64,000 nt of DNA from Chinchilla lanigera (lineage: Eukaryota > Chordata > Mammalia > Rodentia > Chinchillidae). Below the pieces are notes generated by a model. That model had not been told where the DNA came from, made no database searches, and saw nothing but the letters and a program-made list of their open reading frames with translations. Position numbers and translations under genes: made by a program. The stretch is from NCBI RefSeq assembly GCF_000276665.1, contig NW_004955447.1, positions 10,175,542 through 10,239,541 of the forward strand, in the 5' to 3' direction. Position 1 is the first letter of the stretch, and every line of letters begins with the position of its first letter. This document shows, in pieces, positions 11,201-24,520 of the stretch.

Positions 11201-13874
11201 CTAATCTGAAGGAAATCACTTAACCACACTATTACATAGTTAACAATACTGTATAAAAACGAAGGCCACGAGTAAAAGAAGGGGGTAGACAATATCCAGA
11301 GTCAGCATGAAATAACTGAAGACTCAATAAAGCTTTTTCCAAGTCATAGTACATTGGACCGCATTTGATAACTATTAGAATACTATCTCCTCTTTCAGTA
11401 GGTGATCAACAGATACTGAATCTACATTTCCTTCTTCTCAGAGTTTAGCCCAGTCTCCCAGGAATCTGTCTTCCCTAGTCTCATGTTTCCAGATGCTGCA
11501 GGCCCACCCACCAGAGTTAATCTTCAGGGCCATCAGATTTAGGAGGAACTTGCAGATCAGTTTCTGATTTGATTCCTTTATCCTCCAACCAGGGAGATCC
11601 CAGCTTCCGATACCCATCCACATCTACTATGATAATGAGGCACAGACACCACTGGGAAGGGGAAATCCATCAGATATACTGGGGTGAGAAAAAGTTGAAT
11701 CTTTTTATGAAGAATGTAGATGAGGATTGCATTATGGTGTAGAACCTGTCATCAGAGGTTCTATTCCAAGACATGACAGGATGTGCACAGGGTCTCCCCA
11801 CTGTGTGGGGCTTGTACTGGGGCACAAACTACAAGGTATAGGAAGCAGTACACAAAAAACAGGAAGTTCAAGATCATATTATGCTTGATCAGAATTAGGA
11901 TCAGAATTTTCTCGGTTTGGCTGCAGAATAATCTGCTTGAAGGAGTAAAATAAAAATGATCCTTTCTTAAACAATCATAATTTCATTAGGTTCCTTAATG
12001 AACTAGGCATATTTCTACCAATCAAAGGAAACTCCAGTGAAGGATAAATGTGCAAATTACATGTGATAAGCTGGGAAAAGCTGACTTATTTTAAGTCTAT
12101 GTTTTATTTTCAAATGTGTATATGTATTATATAGTTACATCCCAAGGATTTGCTCAAGGTCATCACTGAAAGGAATGAATCTCAAGCATTCAAATCTATA
12201 GATGGTCTCTAATTGTCCTTGACACATTCTTTTAAAATCTTTTGAGCACAAAACATAGTTTTTCATTTCTTAGGAGATAGCTATTCTTTTTTATTTGATA
12301 CACAGAAAGATCTTCTTCAGTTTCTCCTCTGGAGCCTGAGCTAAAATTACTCATGCAAAATGCATTTACTGCATAGGAATTTTCTGAGCTGCTTAGGCAT
12401 GAAAAGAGGTTAAGAGATAAGAAGTTCTTCATGTGAAAGTAATTGTGCAAGCAACAGCAATAAGTGACTTTCTTTAGAGTAATTTGCAGTGAATAGTTGT
12501 GATCAAAATGATTATTAGTTCATAAGGAAACATGACAGAAAACTGAAGGAAACAGCACCTAACGGTTTACCTCACTTAGGCTTCACAACTTACAATGGAG
12601 CAAGTGCCTATTCCGACATGGCTCTCCTGTTCTTGAAGCAAGTTAATCATCTCCAAGTGCATTCAAGTTCCTCCTCACTAAGAATATCTCTACAGGCAAG
12701 TGAACAATCACTTGCCTGTCCTTTCTCAGAGCTTCAATAAGAAGAAACTTTTTTTCTGTTTCAAATCAGGAGGAACAGACAACTAGAAATGAATCAGGAC
12801 TACACAGAGTAGAATAATTTTTTAAATGAATTCATGGGAAAATATCAGCCTCATTATTGAAGAAGAGACAGGTGTTCCCTTTTTAGATTAATTAGTTTAA
12901 AATCCAAGCAATTTGGTCTTCTCACAAAGAATTACAGGCAAGAATTCCTTCCTCTTTTGAATATGTTACCAAAGGGCATCACAAGTACGTAAATTCTTAC
13001 AGAGGAAGAAGATACTACACACACAGTGCTGTAGTAATCCATCCACTTATGTCTTTATTTGTGAGGAAAAAATTACACTGTGCCTAATAGTCAGGTGACA
13101 CTGGTTATTTTCTCTTCATGGGTAAATAAATTTATAAGTAGAGGTAATTGCAAAAGTAGATCTATTTGAGTACTGGCAAGGGAACGAGCAAGCCCATTTA
13201 AGCTTCTTTGGATCTGTCTGGTTCTCTCAAGAGTAACAGGATCTTGTCAGCTATATTTCTGTCCATGCACAGTTGGACACAATCGTGCTACTCTCCAGGA
13301 CTTTGCGGAGGCAGCTGCCTAGCTTCCCTTTCATAAAATGGATTTCCCATGATTCAGTGTGCTAGCCATTATAGACTAGTAATTTGTTCTACCCTTGTAT
13401 TTAATTTTTTTTTTACTTATCCTTGAATTAATATTCCTTGCAATTAAAGGTGCAGAATGCATTCTCATTCATAGTACTTATTTAGTTAACACTGTTAATA
13501 CACCTTTGCTTATGGTTCAGAGCCCATGCTGAGGTCCTCACGATAGTGCTCACAGAGCTTATCATAAAAGCAACAGGGGATAAGAAAATAAACTGTAGAA
13601 TTTAAATAATTGTGTTCAGCTTTGGAAATATCCAGGATCTGTGGGAGTGAGCATGGAACAGCAGTGTGGGGAGACAGGTAATGCTGGCAGCTAATAGCAG
13701 TACTGGTTTCCAATCCCAGCTATAAAAAGAAAAGTCTTACTTCCATCACAAACAGTGACTCACACCGAAGTCGTTTTCAACAGGCAAAGCCCTGGAGGAT
13801 GAGATTTCAGAATCTGAATGTGTTTGAGGTAGGATGGAAGAAATAAGGACAGGTGGAAAGGAGACAAGAAAGCT
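11201..13874. other. Intronic sequence with one perfect hairpin
   Basis: Apart from the hairpin at 12692-12719 I see no exon or clear mobile element. The stretch 11430-11690 is G+C-richer and may be an unclassified repeat. Confidence 0.4.
12692..12719. repeat. Perfect 12-bp hairpin with ACAA loop
   Basis: ACAGGCAAGTGA (12692-12703), loop ACAA, TCACTTGCCTGT (12708-12719). The arms are exact reverse complements and contain CAAGTG/CACTTG E-box-like cores. It could be a cruciform-prone site, a dimeric factor site or a remnant of a palindromic element; function is unknown. Confidence 0.8.
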
Positions 13875-14525
13875 CTCCTATTATTTTACACTTTGGGCCA
13901 GACCCCTGCTCAGCTGTGCATGTAGTGTATTACAAGGGTTAGTCAGCCTAAACTTCCCTAACCAGCCCTCAAGACTGAAGACACCAAGAAGAGAGTAACT
14001 GGAATAACATTCAGGGTCTGCAGGGACACCCAGCTTCCAGCGTTTACTATGTTGAGGTCCAGATTCATCTTGAGTTAAGAAAAAGCAGAGCCTCCTGGAC
14101 CCATGAGGAGCTCTGCTTCCCAAGTAGGAGTCACACCCCATGACGGGATCCCAGATAACTCCCTGGACATTCAGGCTGTGGGAACTGAATTGCCCCTCAA
14201 GCCACAAGGATTACTCCAAAGCCAGGAAACCAGAATGGCAAAAATGGTCAACCAAGCCCCAGCCCACCTCAGCTAATGCATAAATGGCCTCATGCAACTG
14301 TGAGTTGACCAGTCCGAGCCCCTTCCTTAGAGTGAGTGAGCTCCTCCAGGGGCTCAAGGTGAAATCCTGTCCTATTCTCCCTCAATTTCCTAATTCTGCT
14401 TGTGCCTTTCATTGATGTGTCCTGAAATTTTCTGTGACAATAGGCAAGAACCTACTTGACAGGATAAGTTGAGATTCCCATCTTCTTCTCGGGGGCCTTC
14501 TTCTGATCCCATCCAGTGACATGCT
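13875..14525. repeat. GC-richer block, possibly an unclassified old LTR
   Basis: This segment is clearly richer in G+C than its surroundings and has long stop-poor stretches in more than one frame. Features such as catgcaactgtgagttgacc and ctcgggggccttcttctg recall LTR sequence, but I cannot name a family. It may instead be unique sequence. Confidence 0.3.
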
Positions 14526-16184
14526 GGGATGATGGGAATATCCTAACTTCCCCTACACCCAAACATAAAAAGTGAATGACGAGTGGATTGACCTAACACA
14601 GTAAGAGTGATGTGCACAAAGATTTTTCCATAAATTTCTTTTATTCCTCACAAATCTAATACCTAATAATTTGAAAAGAAGGATGGAAGTAAAGTAATTT
14701 ACTGAGTCAATACTGTCCTAATGTCTGCATCTGCTCACTTTAAATAGAAAGACAAAAGTTTTGATTCAGTGTTAACCAAGTAATTTAAAATTACAAAAAT
14801 AAATACATACCAAATTACATGACATGGATTGTATAATATTCCCTAAGTTTAATTTAGAACTTTGTTTATGAAAATATATTTTAAATTATGGCCATTTAAT
14901 TTCCAATTTACAATATCAGAATAAAAATAACCTTCTACTTTAAAACTAGGAGTTCAGTTATGAAATTTTGACCCATGGGACAGGTCAAATGCCATAATTA
15001 TAAAGATAATATTAAGTGACCAAGGAAAAAATAGTGGGCTGTAAAAATTAAAGAAATGATCTCTCTGAAAAGAATTTAATGAGTTAAGTGTTTCGATGCT
15101 TAAGCACTCTCATTTAGGTAGAAAATCCCGCTATTCAGAATGCCTCATTATCTAAGAGGTACACATAGGGAAAGTTTTATTCTATTTTTAGTAACAGGTG
15201 CTGAAAAAAGGACATGGTTCATTTATTCATTTGTACTTTTATATTTTATATTTCAGCTTTGATTATGTAACATTTTTACTGCCTGGTTTGGAAACTTTAA
15301 TGCTGAAGCTACATAATGTTTTAGTATATGATCATATTGTGGGAAAGTGAAAATAATTAGTAATTAATCATGTTTCACTATAATGAAGATTTATTTTATA
15401 CTTTAAAGAATTCTTTGAAAGTCAACTATCAGTTATTTTATTATGAGATACCAATTCACTACTTAAAGTTCAAACTTGGTAATTAAAAGAAGACTTAGTG
15501 TACTGTTACCTAGTATATTATCTCCGGCATGTAATTAGAAATCTAAAACAGGCACTACATTTCCATTCTGAAGAAAAAAATAAAGTTTACAATGAATAAA
15601 GTTCTTGTGTATAACTACTAACATACTTGATAAACCTTATAAAAACTGATTATGAAATCTGGTATCTTAGCAAGTCACAAAGCACTTGTGTACCTCCCTT
15701 AACACACTAACTGGTCTGTTTTGAAGAGCACAGACCTCAAAGATCCTTTCTCCGTTCTTGGAGTTCCTTGCATTGTTAATGAAGACCAACTTATATATAA
15801 GTTCACTTGTATCATGTAATGAAAAGTGTTCCAACAACACATCCATTCACATCAAACAAACACATCATTTCCATTCTGTTGATTAGTATGATCTAAAATT
15901 TAAGGTATATTCATCATAATAACATGCTGAAAATATGTGAAAAAGACTAGATAAATAGTACAGCTTTATTCTATGTTTCTGATTTAAATACATGAATTTT
16001 CAATATCATGGGTCCTGTGTTAAATTTGATTAAACAATTACTATTGTTTGATTTCATTTCTAACTATTTTTGGAGGGGAAATATTATTTGTTATATTTTT
16101 ATCAATTAATTTAGAAAAGACGTGGTGGAAGATCAAAGTCTTCTATGAAAAGTTTATGTTATTGTTTATACCTATATGTCCTCA
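14526..16184. other. AT-rich intronic sequence, nothing recognised
   Basis: No motif, repeat family or splice-flanked open frame could be supported. Confidence 0.5.
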
Positions 16185-16533
16185 AGAGCCTCAGCCACTA
16201 ATAGGTGGGGTTTTAGGAAGGTAACTAGACCATAACGATGCTGCAGTGGACTTGCTGTTGGACTGTGGGGTCTGAAGGCTGAGACGGGTTACTGGAGTTG
16301 TGACCCGGAAGTGAATCTCTCTTCCAGCCTTTCCATTGCTTTCTGCTTCCTGGCGGCCATTACGGGAACAGTTTTCCTCCAACCAGACCCTTCTGCCATG
16401 CCTATTTAGTGTTTAAACTTGCAGAATATGGACTGAAACTTCTGAGCTGTGAACTAAAATAATCCTTTCTTCCTTAAAGTTTCAGGTATGAGGTACTAGG
16501 TCTCTGGGCAAGAAAGTAACTAAGACAGTGTAC
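16185..16533 (+). mobile_element. MaLR-type solo LTR
   Basis: Recognised by the ordered motifs aataggtggggttttagg, ttgctttctgcttcctggcgg, gcagaatatggactgaaact, ctaaaataatcctttcttcc (polyadenylation region) and the terminal agaaagtaactaagacagtg. It closely parallels the elements near 53.1 and 56.6 kb. Confidence 0.78.
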
Positions 16534-17059
16534 CATTACTTTAGGGATTCCGTTCCCACTGTAAACCAACGTCCAGATGTTTCTTTGAAACATATCAAGG
16601 AAATGAAGTGATTCAGAAATTCTTCATACACCTCGGTTGCTAGTGAATTACCTCACATGCATTTAAAATGAACATATGACAATCTGTGTAGTGCTTTATA
16701 ATCTTGTTCCAGAGAAGCGGTAAGACATACCCTTCCTAGAAGTGAAATAAAGATGTTGACCAGTGATCTTCATCCAGGAAACTGTGAAGAGGTGTGGGAT
16801 GGCAGAGGAGGAGTGATGACAGAAGGAGTTTATGGAATATTGAAGGTTTTATAAGCAGATCTCTTGAGCCCGCTTAGTCAGAATCTGGAACTGTGATTTA
16901 CTAGAAACTTTATTCACAGGACAGACTTCTCCCAGGGGTCACATTGACTCAGTGGGTATCTCCACCTGAAAATTCCACTGGCATGTCAAAGTCAATCAAA
17001 CACCAAACTGAAGTGTGTTCCCTCCAGCTGCAAGAGTAATCCTCCTTTTTCTGTGTATT

Positions 17060-17320
17060 CTTTCCTATTAATTATTTTTATTTATTTATTTTTAAGTGTT
17101 AATCTCTTTTTAAATTCTTTCAATTGATGCATAAGAATTATATATACTTACATGGCACTATGTGATGTTTTAATGCATCGTTCAAATCAGCAAAAGCCTA
17201 CGTATCCCCTCAAACATTTATTATCCTATATGATGAAAACATTCAAAATTCTCTTTTTTGAAGTGCACAGCGCATTACGATAGTCTATAGGCACCATTCT
17301 ATGCAACAGAACTTTAGACT
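17060..17320 (-). mobile_element. Ancient L1M-type 3' UTR fragment, antisense
   Basis: The order of motifs (ttgatgcataagaattatatatac, atgtgatgttttaatgcat, ctcaaacatttattatcc, gaaaacattcaaaattctc) follows the reverse complement of old mammalian L1M 3' UTRs. It is strongly diverged. Confidence 0.5.
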
Positions 17321-20089
17321 TATTTTTGCTACTTAAATTTTTAAAGTGATCTGAAATTTACTTTTAAGATTCTACAATGGACTTGACTTAATTTTTAAAA
17401 TAGACTATATAAACAGGATAGATTGAAACATATGGTTTGATATTTCACATGAAGAAATCATGCATTAGAAAGTTCTAGTAGATTTCCCTACTGTAAACTC
17501 ATCGTCTGCATTACAAAGGCCTTTCATTTTGAACAAGTTAGATGTGGGCTAAAATCTTGCCTCTTAAGTGTATTAGTTATGTGATCATGAGCTTAAACTA
17601 ACATAGCTTAACTTTTTAAAATTCTCAGTTTCTTTTATAAAGAATAAAACCATATAGCTCATTGAAAGAGTTACAATTTTAGTAGCTGTTGTTGATCATA
17701 GTCAGTCAACTCCCCTGTCCTCTGGTCACAGAATATCTCTGTGCTGGGCCTGATGCTGCATGGAAAGTGAAAAGACCGTACAGTGTATGAAAACCGTGTC
17801 ACCACTATACACTGATGAAAATTAAGGATACTCAGACTGAACAAGGAAAGATGGGAAACAACATTATTAGAACTGCAATGAATCCTAATTAAAGTTGATT
17901 GGTTACATCCTGCTCTCAAGGGAAGTAGGAAAACTTCTTTTAACCATTCAAATTTCCAGAGAAAGACACTAATTCAATGCAAAGAAGAACTGATAAATAA
18001 TGGCATCAATTCTTAATAGTGAAATACATTCTCAATCATGGAACCTGTATTACACCAAGCAATAAAAAACTGGCCATCTGCACAGAAATTACAGCAGTAA
18101 TTCTGCATGGTGAGGATGAATGCTCCAGCATCTAGTCATTCTACTTTGATATTTGATAACTCTGCAATGCGCACAGATATACACACATACATATAAGTAC
18201 AAGATATATACTACATACATAGTATATAGTATATATATTTGCTGTTAAAACTATGGCTGGATATCATGTTATGATGGATGCATTATTAGCCTCTTTAATT
18301 TCTTTGCTTTATTTTCTCCTTTCTCTTTATTTTCTAGCTTTCATTTATGGACTTTATTTTATGTACCAATATAATCTAGCTTAAACTCACTCTGAAATTT
18401 TTGAAGTGATGAAAGTATTCCATTTCTTGATTACTGTTGTATATTTATGCTTATTTGAGTCTATCAAACTATGCTGAACTCTATACAAAGATGGGTGAAT
18501 TTTAATTACATAAATAATGTATGCATCTTTAAAATGGACAAATTATTTTTAAAATAGCATTAGGTAGTAGTAAAGAAAATCATATATACATAGTTTTAGC
18601 AATATTTCAGTTACTGGCAAATTACAAGAAAAACAATTTTTTGAAGGAGTTCACTTTAGATATCAACTTCCCTAGATTTTTCTTCTCCTTTTACAGTCAC
18701 TAATACTGAAGTTGCCAAAACATTAAGGTGTATTATTATGATTCCTTAAAGAACATGCAATAAGATTTTAGCAACATTTTAAAAGTTTTTAAATCCTTTT
18801 TCTCTGTTATTACTAAAGAATCTTTGAAGTAACTAGGATAAGATGTTCCAAAAAAATCTATTTTTTGTGACTGAAATGAGAATATTTGAATATAAAATAT
18901 TTACTCTTATCAATAAAGCAATATGTTAATCTCAAGTTCTGAGGTCTTTTCTTGTCTTTGAGGAAAAAATAAAGATATTTTGGCTATCATGTGATAAATT
19001 CCATTCCATATTTAAAAATCTAAGAAGCTCTCAGAGTCAAATCTTTATACCAACTGAGAAAAAATTACAACTTTGACCAAATGTAGTGGGAAGGAATTAG
19101 AACATTTTTTGGACCAAAAAACCCATTTAGTATAAAGCTTTCATTAATTTATAAGCCAATCTGTTTGAAAGAACTACAATTTTTATTTTATTTTATTCTA
19201 TTTTACTTTAAAGAGAGAGGAAAAAACAAAATAACAACAAAGACAAAAACAAAACAACACAAAAACAATAAAAATAAAGAATTTCAAAATAAGATGATAG
19301 GAAATTAACAATGATTGTTATATTACGTATTATTATCTTGAATGAAATTGCTCAGATTATCAGATGTAAGAATGCAAGATTGATCAAACAATTAAACATT
19401 AACTGTGTGTGTGCACACGTGTATATATATTCATATATTTATTTTCTTAAAAGAATTACAATTTTTAATTAAATGGTTTTTACTATCAAATATGTCCAAT
19501 TCATAGACTACTTGTTAAAAAATCAAAACAAACAAAAATTATGGGAAATGTAATACTCTGGAAAGAATGGCTTACTAAATATCTTGGATATTCTTTTTCT
19601 CATAGTCTCCCATTGTTTTTGCCTTCTTGAATATTCCCTCATGGTTTTATGCATGCTCTTTCCATCCTTTCTCCACAAACTTAAAGTCTGCTTCCCCACC
19701 TAGACGGTGCTCATTTTTTGGCAGGAATTACACGTTACATCTACACACAGTGTCGGAAAAATAGCCTCGCTCCAGGCTGATAGACAGAATGAATGAATGA
19801 AGAGTGAGACAACTGTGGACTGAACGCTAAAAACGGACTGCCGACCGATCGTATTCACAGCCTTAGACATTTCTCTTAAGGAGAAACTGACCATTCTGAG
19901 AACAACAGCCAAACCGACATTGAATGATTTTATATCTGCATGAATGAAGATAAATATCAGTAAAAACAAAAAATTAACGCTATGCAGATAAATTATACAT
20001 ACTATCCAGTTAGTAAATACAGCTATTCTAAGCGTTCTAGTAGATTAATTAATGTTCAACTTGTAACAACCATCTGAACTGAATTAGCA
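17321..20089. other. AT-rich intronic sequence with TA-rich and A-rich simple stretches
   Basis: A (TATA/CATA)-rich segment lies at about 18176-18240 and an A-rich AAACA-type segment at about 19205-19285. Nothing else was identified. Confidence 0.5.
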
Positions 20090-20690
20090 TGGTGCTGGGT
20101 GTGGAAGGCCCACCTGAGGGTTGTTGACAACACAGAAAAGTAGAACTGGAGGGGATGAAGGTAGCTGTTGATCCTCTGGGAGAAGTTTGTCATGCTGACT
20201 TTCCTCATATGAACTCAGCTGTTCTCATTGCTGGAGGAGCTTGGGTCCTCCTTGTTGCTGAGAATGGCTACGGTTCTCTTTGGGGGAGCTCTCATGCTTA
20301 AGTGTCGCTTTCGGGCTCCAGTGCAGGTCCCTCAGCCTGCTGGCACAGACCCTTCATACCCCTGCAGACTTCCTAGCTTCCACCACTGACCTTTGGGCCT
20401 TCCCAGTGCAGATCCTTGATACAGACTTGCATGAGTCATTGTCCTGGGTGCTAGGCTTCTAGCTAGATTCTTGGAGGACCTGGCCATTGGCTCTAGATCT
20501 TCAGCTGGACTCGTGCAGGACATTGCCGTGGGATCCAGGCCCTCAGGTGGATGGTTTGGGTCTCTAGTGCGTGGACAGATCTCCCATACTCTTCTGCATT
20601 TGGCTTTTTGGGTGAATATTATAAAATAATGTTATAAATTATGTGTTCTGTATTAAATCTATTTCCTTGCAAACCCTGACTGCAACATAT
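20090..20690 (+). repeat. GC-richer repeat-like block with LTR-like 3' end
   Basis: The end of the block (attaaatctatttccttgc, aaccctgactgcaacata) resembles the 3' terminus of an old mammalian interspersed repeat, and its body is G+C-rich relative to its neighbours. The family cannot be assigned by eye. No coding potential is supported. Confidence 0.35.
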
Positions 20691-21999
20691 ATCCTTTTAA
20701 GCTTATAAAGGAAAATCTCTATTATTCAATATAGATACTGCTAAATATCACTGCACTGATATTAAGAAATGTGTTAACATATTTATTTTTCTGGATTGTT
20801 TTTGGATGGCCTAAAAATATTAAGCTTTGTCTGTAAGAGAAAGGAAATTCCCTTTTAGGGAAGTAAAGTTTTAAATGCCATTTCAAAGGCTCCATTGTTT
20901 TTTTCAACGCAGGTTTTTCTTTCCCTCTGAAAGTGTTACATAAAATTAATGTTAGCAAGAAAGTTTTCAATAAAACCATTAAGAATAATCAAGCATCACA
21001 TGAAAGATGTGGTCCCCACAGTATCTTTAGTTGCTATTAGAAATCTCTGATAATGTTAGAATAGCACTGTATTGTTCTTTTATTTGGTTAAAGAAGAGAG
21101 AGACCAGAAAGTAATTTGACTTCATTCAGATCATTTGTGTCAGGGGAGATCATGGAGTAAGGGCTCCTCGACCTCTGGTTAGCACTGTAAGTCTGCGATA
21201 CTGTCACTTAATGGGGGGCCAAGGCTGACATGGTGCGTTCTTAGGTTTTTAAGTGTTATCAGAATACTTTTCATCTCCATTTTAGGAGGTGAAAGTATTG
21301 CTGGAATTTGTTCCTATCTTTAAAAACATCTATTTCAGAGGAATTGTATAAATCCCACATGATCCAGTCAAGTGTTCTTCACATAGTAAACACTCACTCA
21401 ATCTTAAATAAATAAAACCAAATATTTGGGGCATGGTCACACTTCAATGAACCTCTAATAAGAGTCTTTGTATGGAATCTTCCAAAATTACCACTTTATA
21501 AAATGTCTCTTACCACCAACTTAAGTTTTCTTGGCTTTACTAACTTTAGGCACATCCTGCTCAGATGAGAATCATATTTCTAACATTTATAAACAAACAC
21601 AAAAATAAACTACCTTTTTTTCTCTTTGAAAATAACCATTTTAGGTCAATAGCAGTTGAATATAGACAGTTCTTGGTCACCCATTCTTCTTGACTCAAAT
21701 ACGCCGATTGCCCCATCCCAAAAGAAAAAGGTACACTGACGTCACCTGCTACAGTAATAAATCCCAACATGAGTCCCAAAGCCCATTAAGCCAACCATAT
21801 GAAAAATGCAAGGTTAGCCTCTGTTTGGCCTAAGGCAAAATAGGTGCCATATTTAAATAGTCTGATAATTGTGCTTTCATATCACTACATCAAATACTGC
21901 ATGACATTCAGTGCTTAGATAACAGAAGTTATCTTCCTGGGAATACCCCTTCTAGTCAGTGGAGCCTGAAAATGCTCTTCTTATAAAATCCCAGAGTTC

Positions 22000-22760
22000 T
22001 TAAGTAAACTTATGACACAACAAACTCCCTTACAATAAAGAGGAAAATATCCGCAGTGACTATGGGCTTTCTTCCAATTATGGATTTCCTTGTGCTTGAA
22101 TTAAGTCTTCTTTGGTTCTACAATGAAGCAGACTAACACACTCAGACTATGTCTATCAATATTTATGGGCTAGAAAGCTCCTGTATTTCCAGTATCCTTG
22201 GTGAGCTGTCTGACTCCTTTATTGGCAGTGGCTTCTTTTTCTATCATAGTGGATATGCTATTAAAAGATGATGGTCTTTTCCTGTTGTTAAAAGAAGCTT
22301 CCATTTTCTAGCATGTAGTTGTTTTCGGTTAAAGGAGGAAAACCACAAGAGAAATTGCAGCAGTCATCGTCCTCCATATGTGAATGAGTGTGTGTTTATC
22401 TTTAATATTCTTTTGAAACCACAAAGCTAAAGGATTCTAAAACAAATTTTCTTATAATCTGACTGCTTTCCCCATTTGTCAGAGGCTTATTATGTTTATC
22501 TGCGGATGATGACCGTAATATGTTTAGCACTACTTATTAAAACCCACATCTTGAAGTCTTGCTCAATATTGCTAATTAACTTCTTCATTACCATAAGCAT
22601 GCTGCTAAGCTACACTACTGTCACAAAATTTTTAAAATGAATAAACAAGATCATGCAATATAAACAATGATGCAGCTGCTCATTGTTTATACAGCTCCAC
22701 AAATAATGGCCAAGCGCTACAGATGGAAGCAGTATTATTCTGTCCTATTAATGAAACAAG
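22000..22760. promoter_or_regulatory. Candidate conserved intronic enhancer block (repeat-poor)
   Basis: No interspersed repeat is recognised here. The sequence is dense in TAAT/ATTA homeodomain cores, CATTGT/ACAATG SOX cores and E-boxes (for example gctaattaacttcttc, cctattaatgaaac), and includes the palindrome at 22659-22691. This texture is typical of developmental enhancers in long neuronal gene introns. Conservation cannot be measured from one sequence. Confidence 0.35.
22659..22691. promoter_or_regulatory. Perfect 12-bp-arm palindrome: SOX-like half sites around a CAGCTG E-box
   Basis: Left arm TATAAACAATGA (22659-22670), spacer TGCAGCTGC (22671-22679), right arm TCATTGTTTATA (22680-22691). 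The arms are exact reverse complements. Each carries ACAATG/CATTGT, the SOX HMG core, and the spacer is a bHLH E-box CAGCTG. The surrounding sequence is rich in ATTA/TAAT homeobox cores. An enhancer role is inferred. Confidence 0.55.
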
Positions 22761-23689
22761 AAAAGGAATCTAGTCTAAGCGGTACACATCAAAAATAACA
22801 GAGCTCACACATTCAGGATTCGGCCAATAGTGCATCTCTTTCTGTAGTACATACACATCGATACTTTTTCAAACTACAGTTATGTCCTCCTCATTCCAAT
22901 TAATGTGATCAAGCCACTTTAGTTCTAACCCATGTTTTAGAATTAATTAAAAAGGACTGATTCTAGCACATGTTGACTTTAATTCATTGAAGGTCTTGAG
23001 TCAAATTAAGAATTTGCTAAATATGGATCATATAAAGTCATGAAACCTAATTATGTAAAATAAGAGAACTTGCGAGTCTTCTGAATTTATTCAGAAAAAA
23101 TACTTAAAGTCTAAGGATAGGTAATCATGACGGTATGAGTAAAACAAGATATGGATCTACCTTATAGGTATTTTTTTTTCCTAGTTTAGAAAAGCTTAAA
23201 ATTCCCCAGGCCTGTATGAGCCTTTATATTATTTTATTGGTTCTACTATTTCACACTACTTGAAACAGGCATATTATCAAAATTACTTTATATTCTAATA
23301 GGAATAGGTAGAGTAGAAATAAATAAATCAAAGTTTAAGCAACAAGAACCTAAAGCTGAATTTGCAGCTATAGTTTGAGGGTGAGTCAGTATAAAACTGA
23401 AAGAATGGGTGGAAACTACAGAAAGATCTGCAGCGCAAACAGCCTAGGCCCATTTCTAGTAACCAACGCTATGACTGAAACAGGAAGTGAAGGGAGAAGT
23501 TAACATACCAAAATATTTTTCTTCAAATAGCTATTTCATTAAATGAGATAGCACTTTCTTGTCCAATTCTAAAAATTAAAACGTTACAATAGTCTGACAG
23601 TCCCCTTTAACCATAACAGAATAGTTAATTCCACAGATTCACACTTGAAAATGTGCTTCTACACTTTACGGTCTTAAGTTGGGTCAAGG

Positions 23690-24520
23690 TGTTTCTGTCT
23701 CAGAAAGAAAAGTGAGAGCAGTAGCCGGTAAAGCGAGTTTGCGCAGGAGGCTGACTCAGAGCGGCAGGTCCCCGCCATTCGCGGAGCCCTCCGGTGGCGC
23801 TGGCACAGCTGAGCACCATTCACACTGGCCCTGAACAGCGAGGATATATGAGCGCAGTCAGAAAGAGTGATTGGTCTCCAAGCGGCAGCCCAGCATTCAA
23901 AGCAGCTCTTCATCTGTCCGTGTTTCGGGGAATCAGTGGGAACAGGCGGACGAAGGCATCCATCATGTGTTTGATACTATGCATTGGCACACTCGGGGAA
24001 ATTATGGACATAAAAGAAAAAATCAAGTTTTGGCTAATTCCATTTTTCAGTATGAAATGTACCTTTGGTTAAGTGAAAGCACTGAGATCGGAGGTGTTGG
24101 CTGTGATTTAATTTGTCTTCTTTTCACACCCGCTCCCAGGAGCACACCATGCACAGTTGCAAGGCACTGCGTGATTGCTTATACTCCCACAGCGTGTCTC
24201 ACTGGGCTAATTTATTCCAGCCATTCAAGACGAGGATAAATGGCGCCCTGCTTTGCCAGGACAAGCTCACAGAGGGACATGTCCACCCTGGATCGGGGCC
24301 GCTGTTCATTTCTGACAGCCATACAGACAGTAATCCTGTCTGAACACAAAACAGGGCCATTTGGGAAAACAAAGCGATGTCCTTCCCTGCCAGAGCACCA
24401 TAAGCCCACATTGAGAAGAGAGTATATTGCTCAACAGATTCCTAATGTTTTAAGACAGTTATTCAGGCTCAGATATAAATTCCATTTAAATGTTCAGAAT
24501 CTACGACAATGATTCTTTGC
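23690..24520. promoter_or_regulatory. Candidate conserved non-coding element, CpG-bearing
   Basis: This repeat-free island has more G+C and far more CpG than the surrounding intron (gcggagccctccggtggcgc, ggatcggggccgctgttc). It has overlapping stop-poor stretches on both strands, as expected from base composition rather than coding. The right half mixes homeodomain-type AT motifs (ggctaattcc, gggctaatttattcc) with GC-rich sequence. I see no known protein in any frame. Confidence 0.35.

Noticed and set aside
23674..24512. Cluster of overlapping open frames on both strands
   Set aside because: No frame resembles a known protein and several compete over the same bases; G+C content explains the lack of stops. 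Kept as a regulatory candidate instead.
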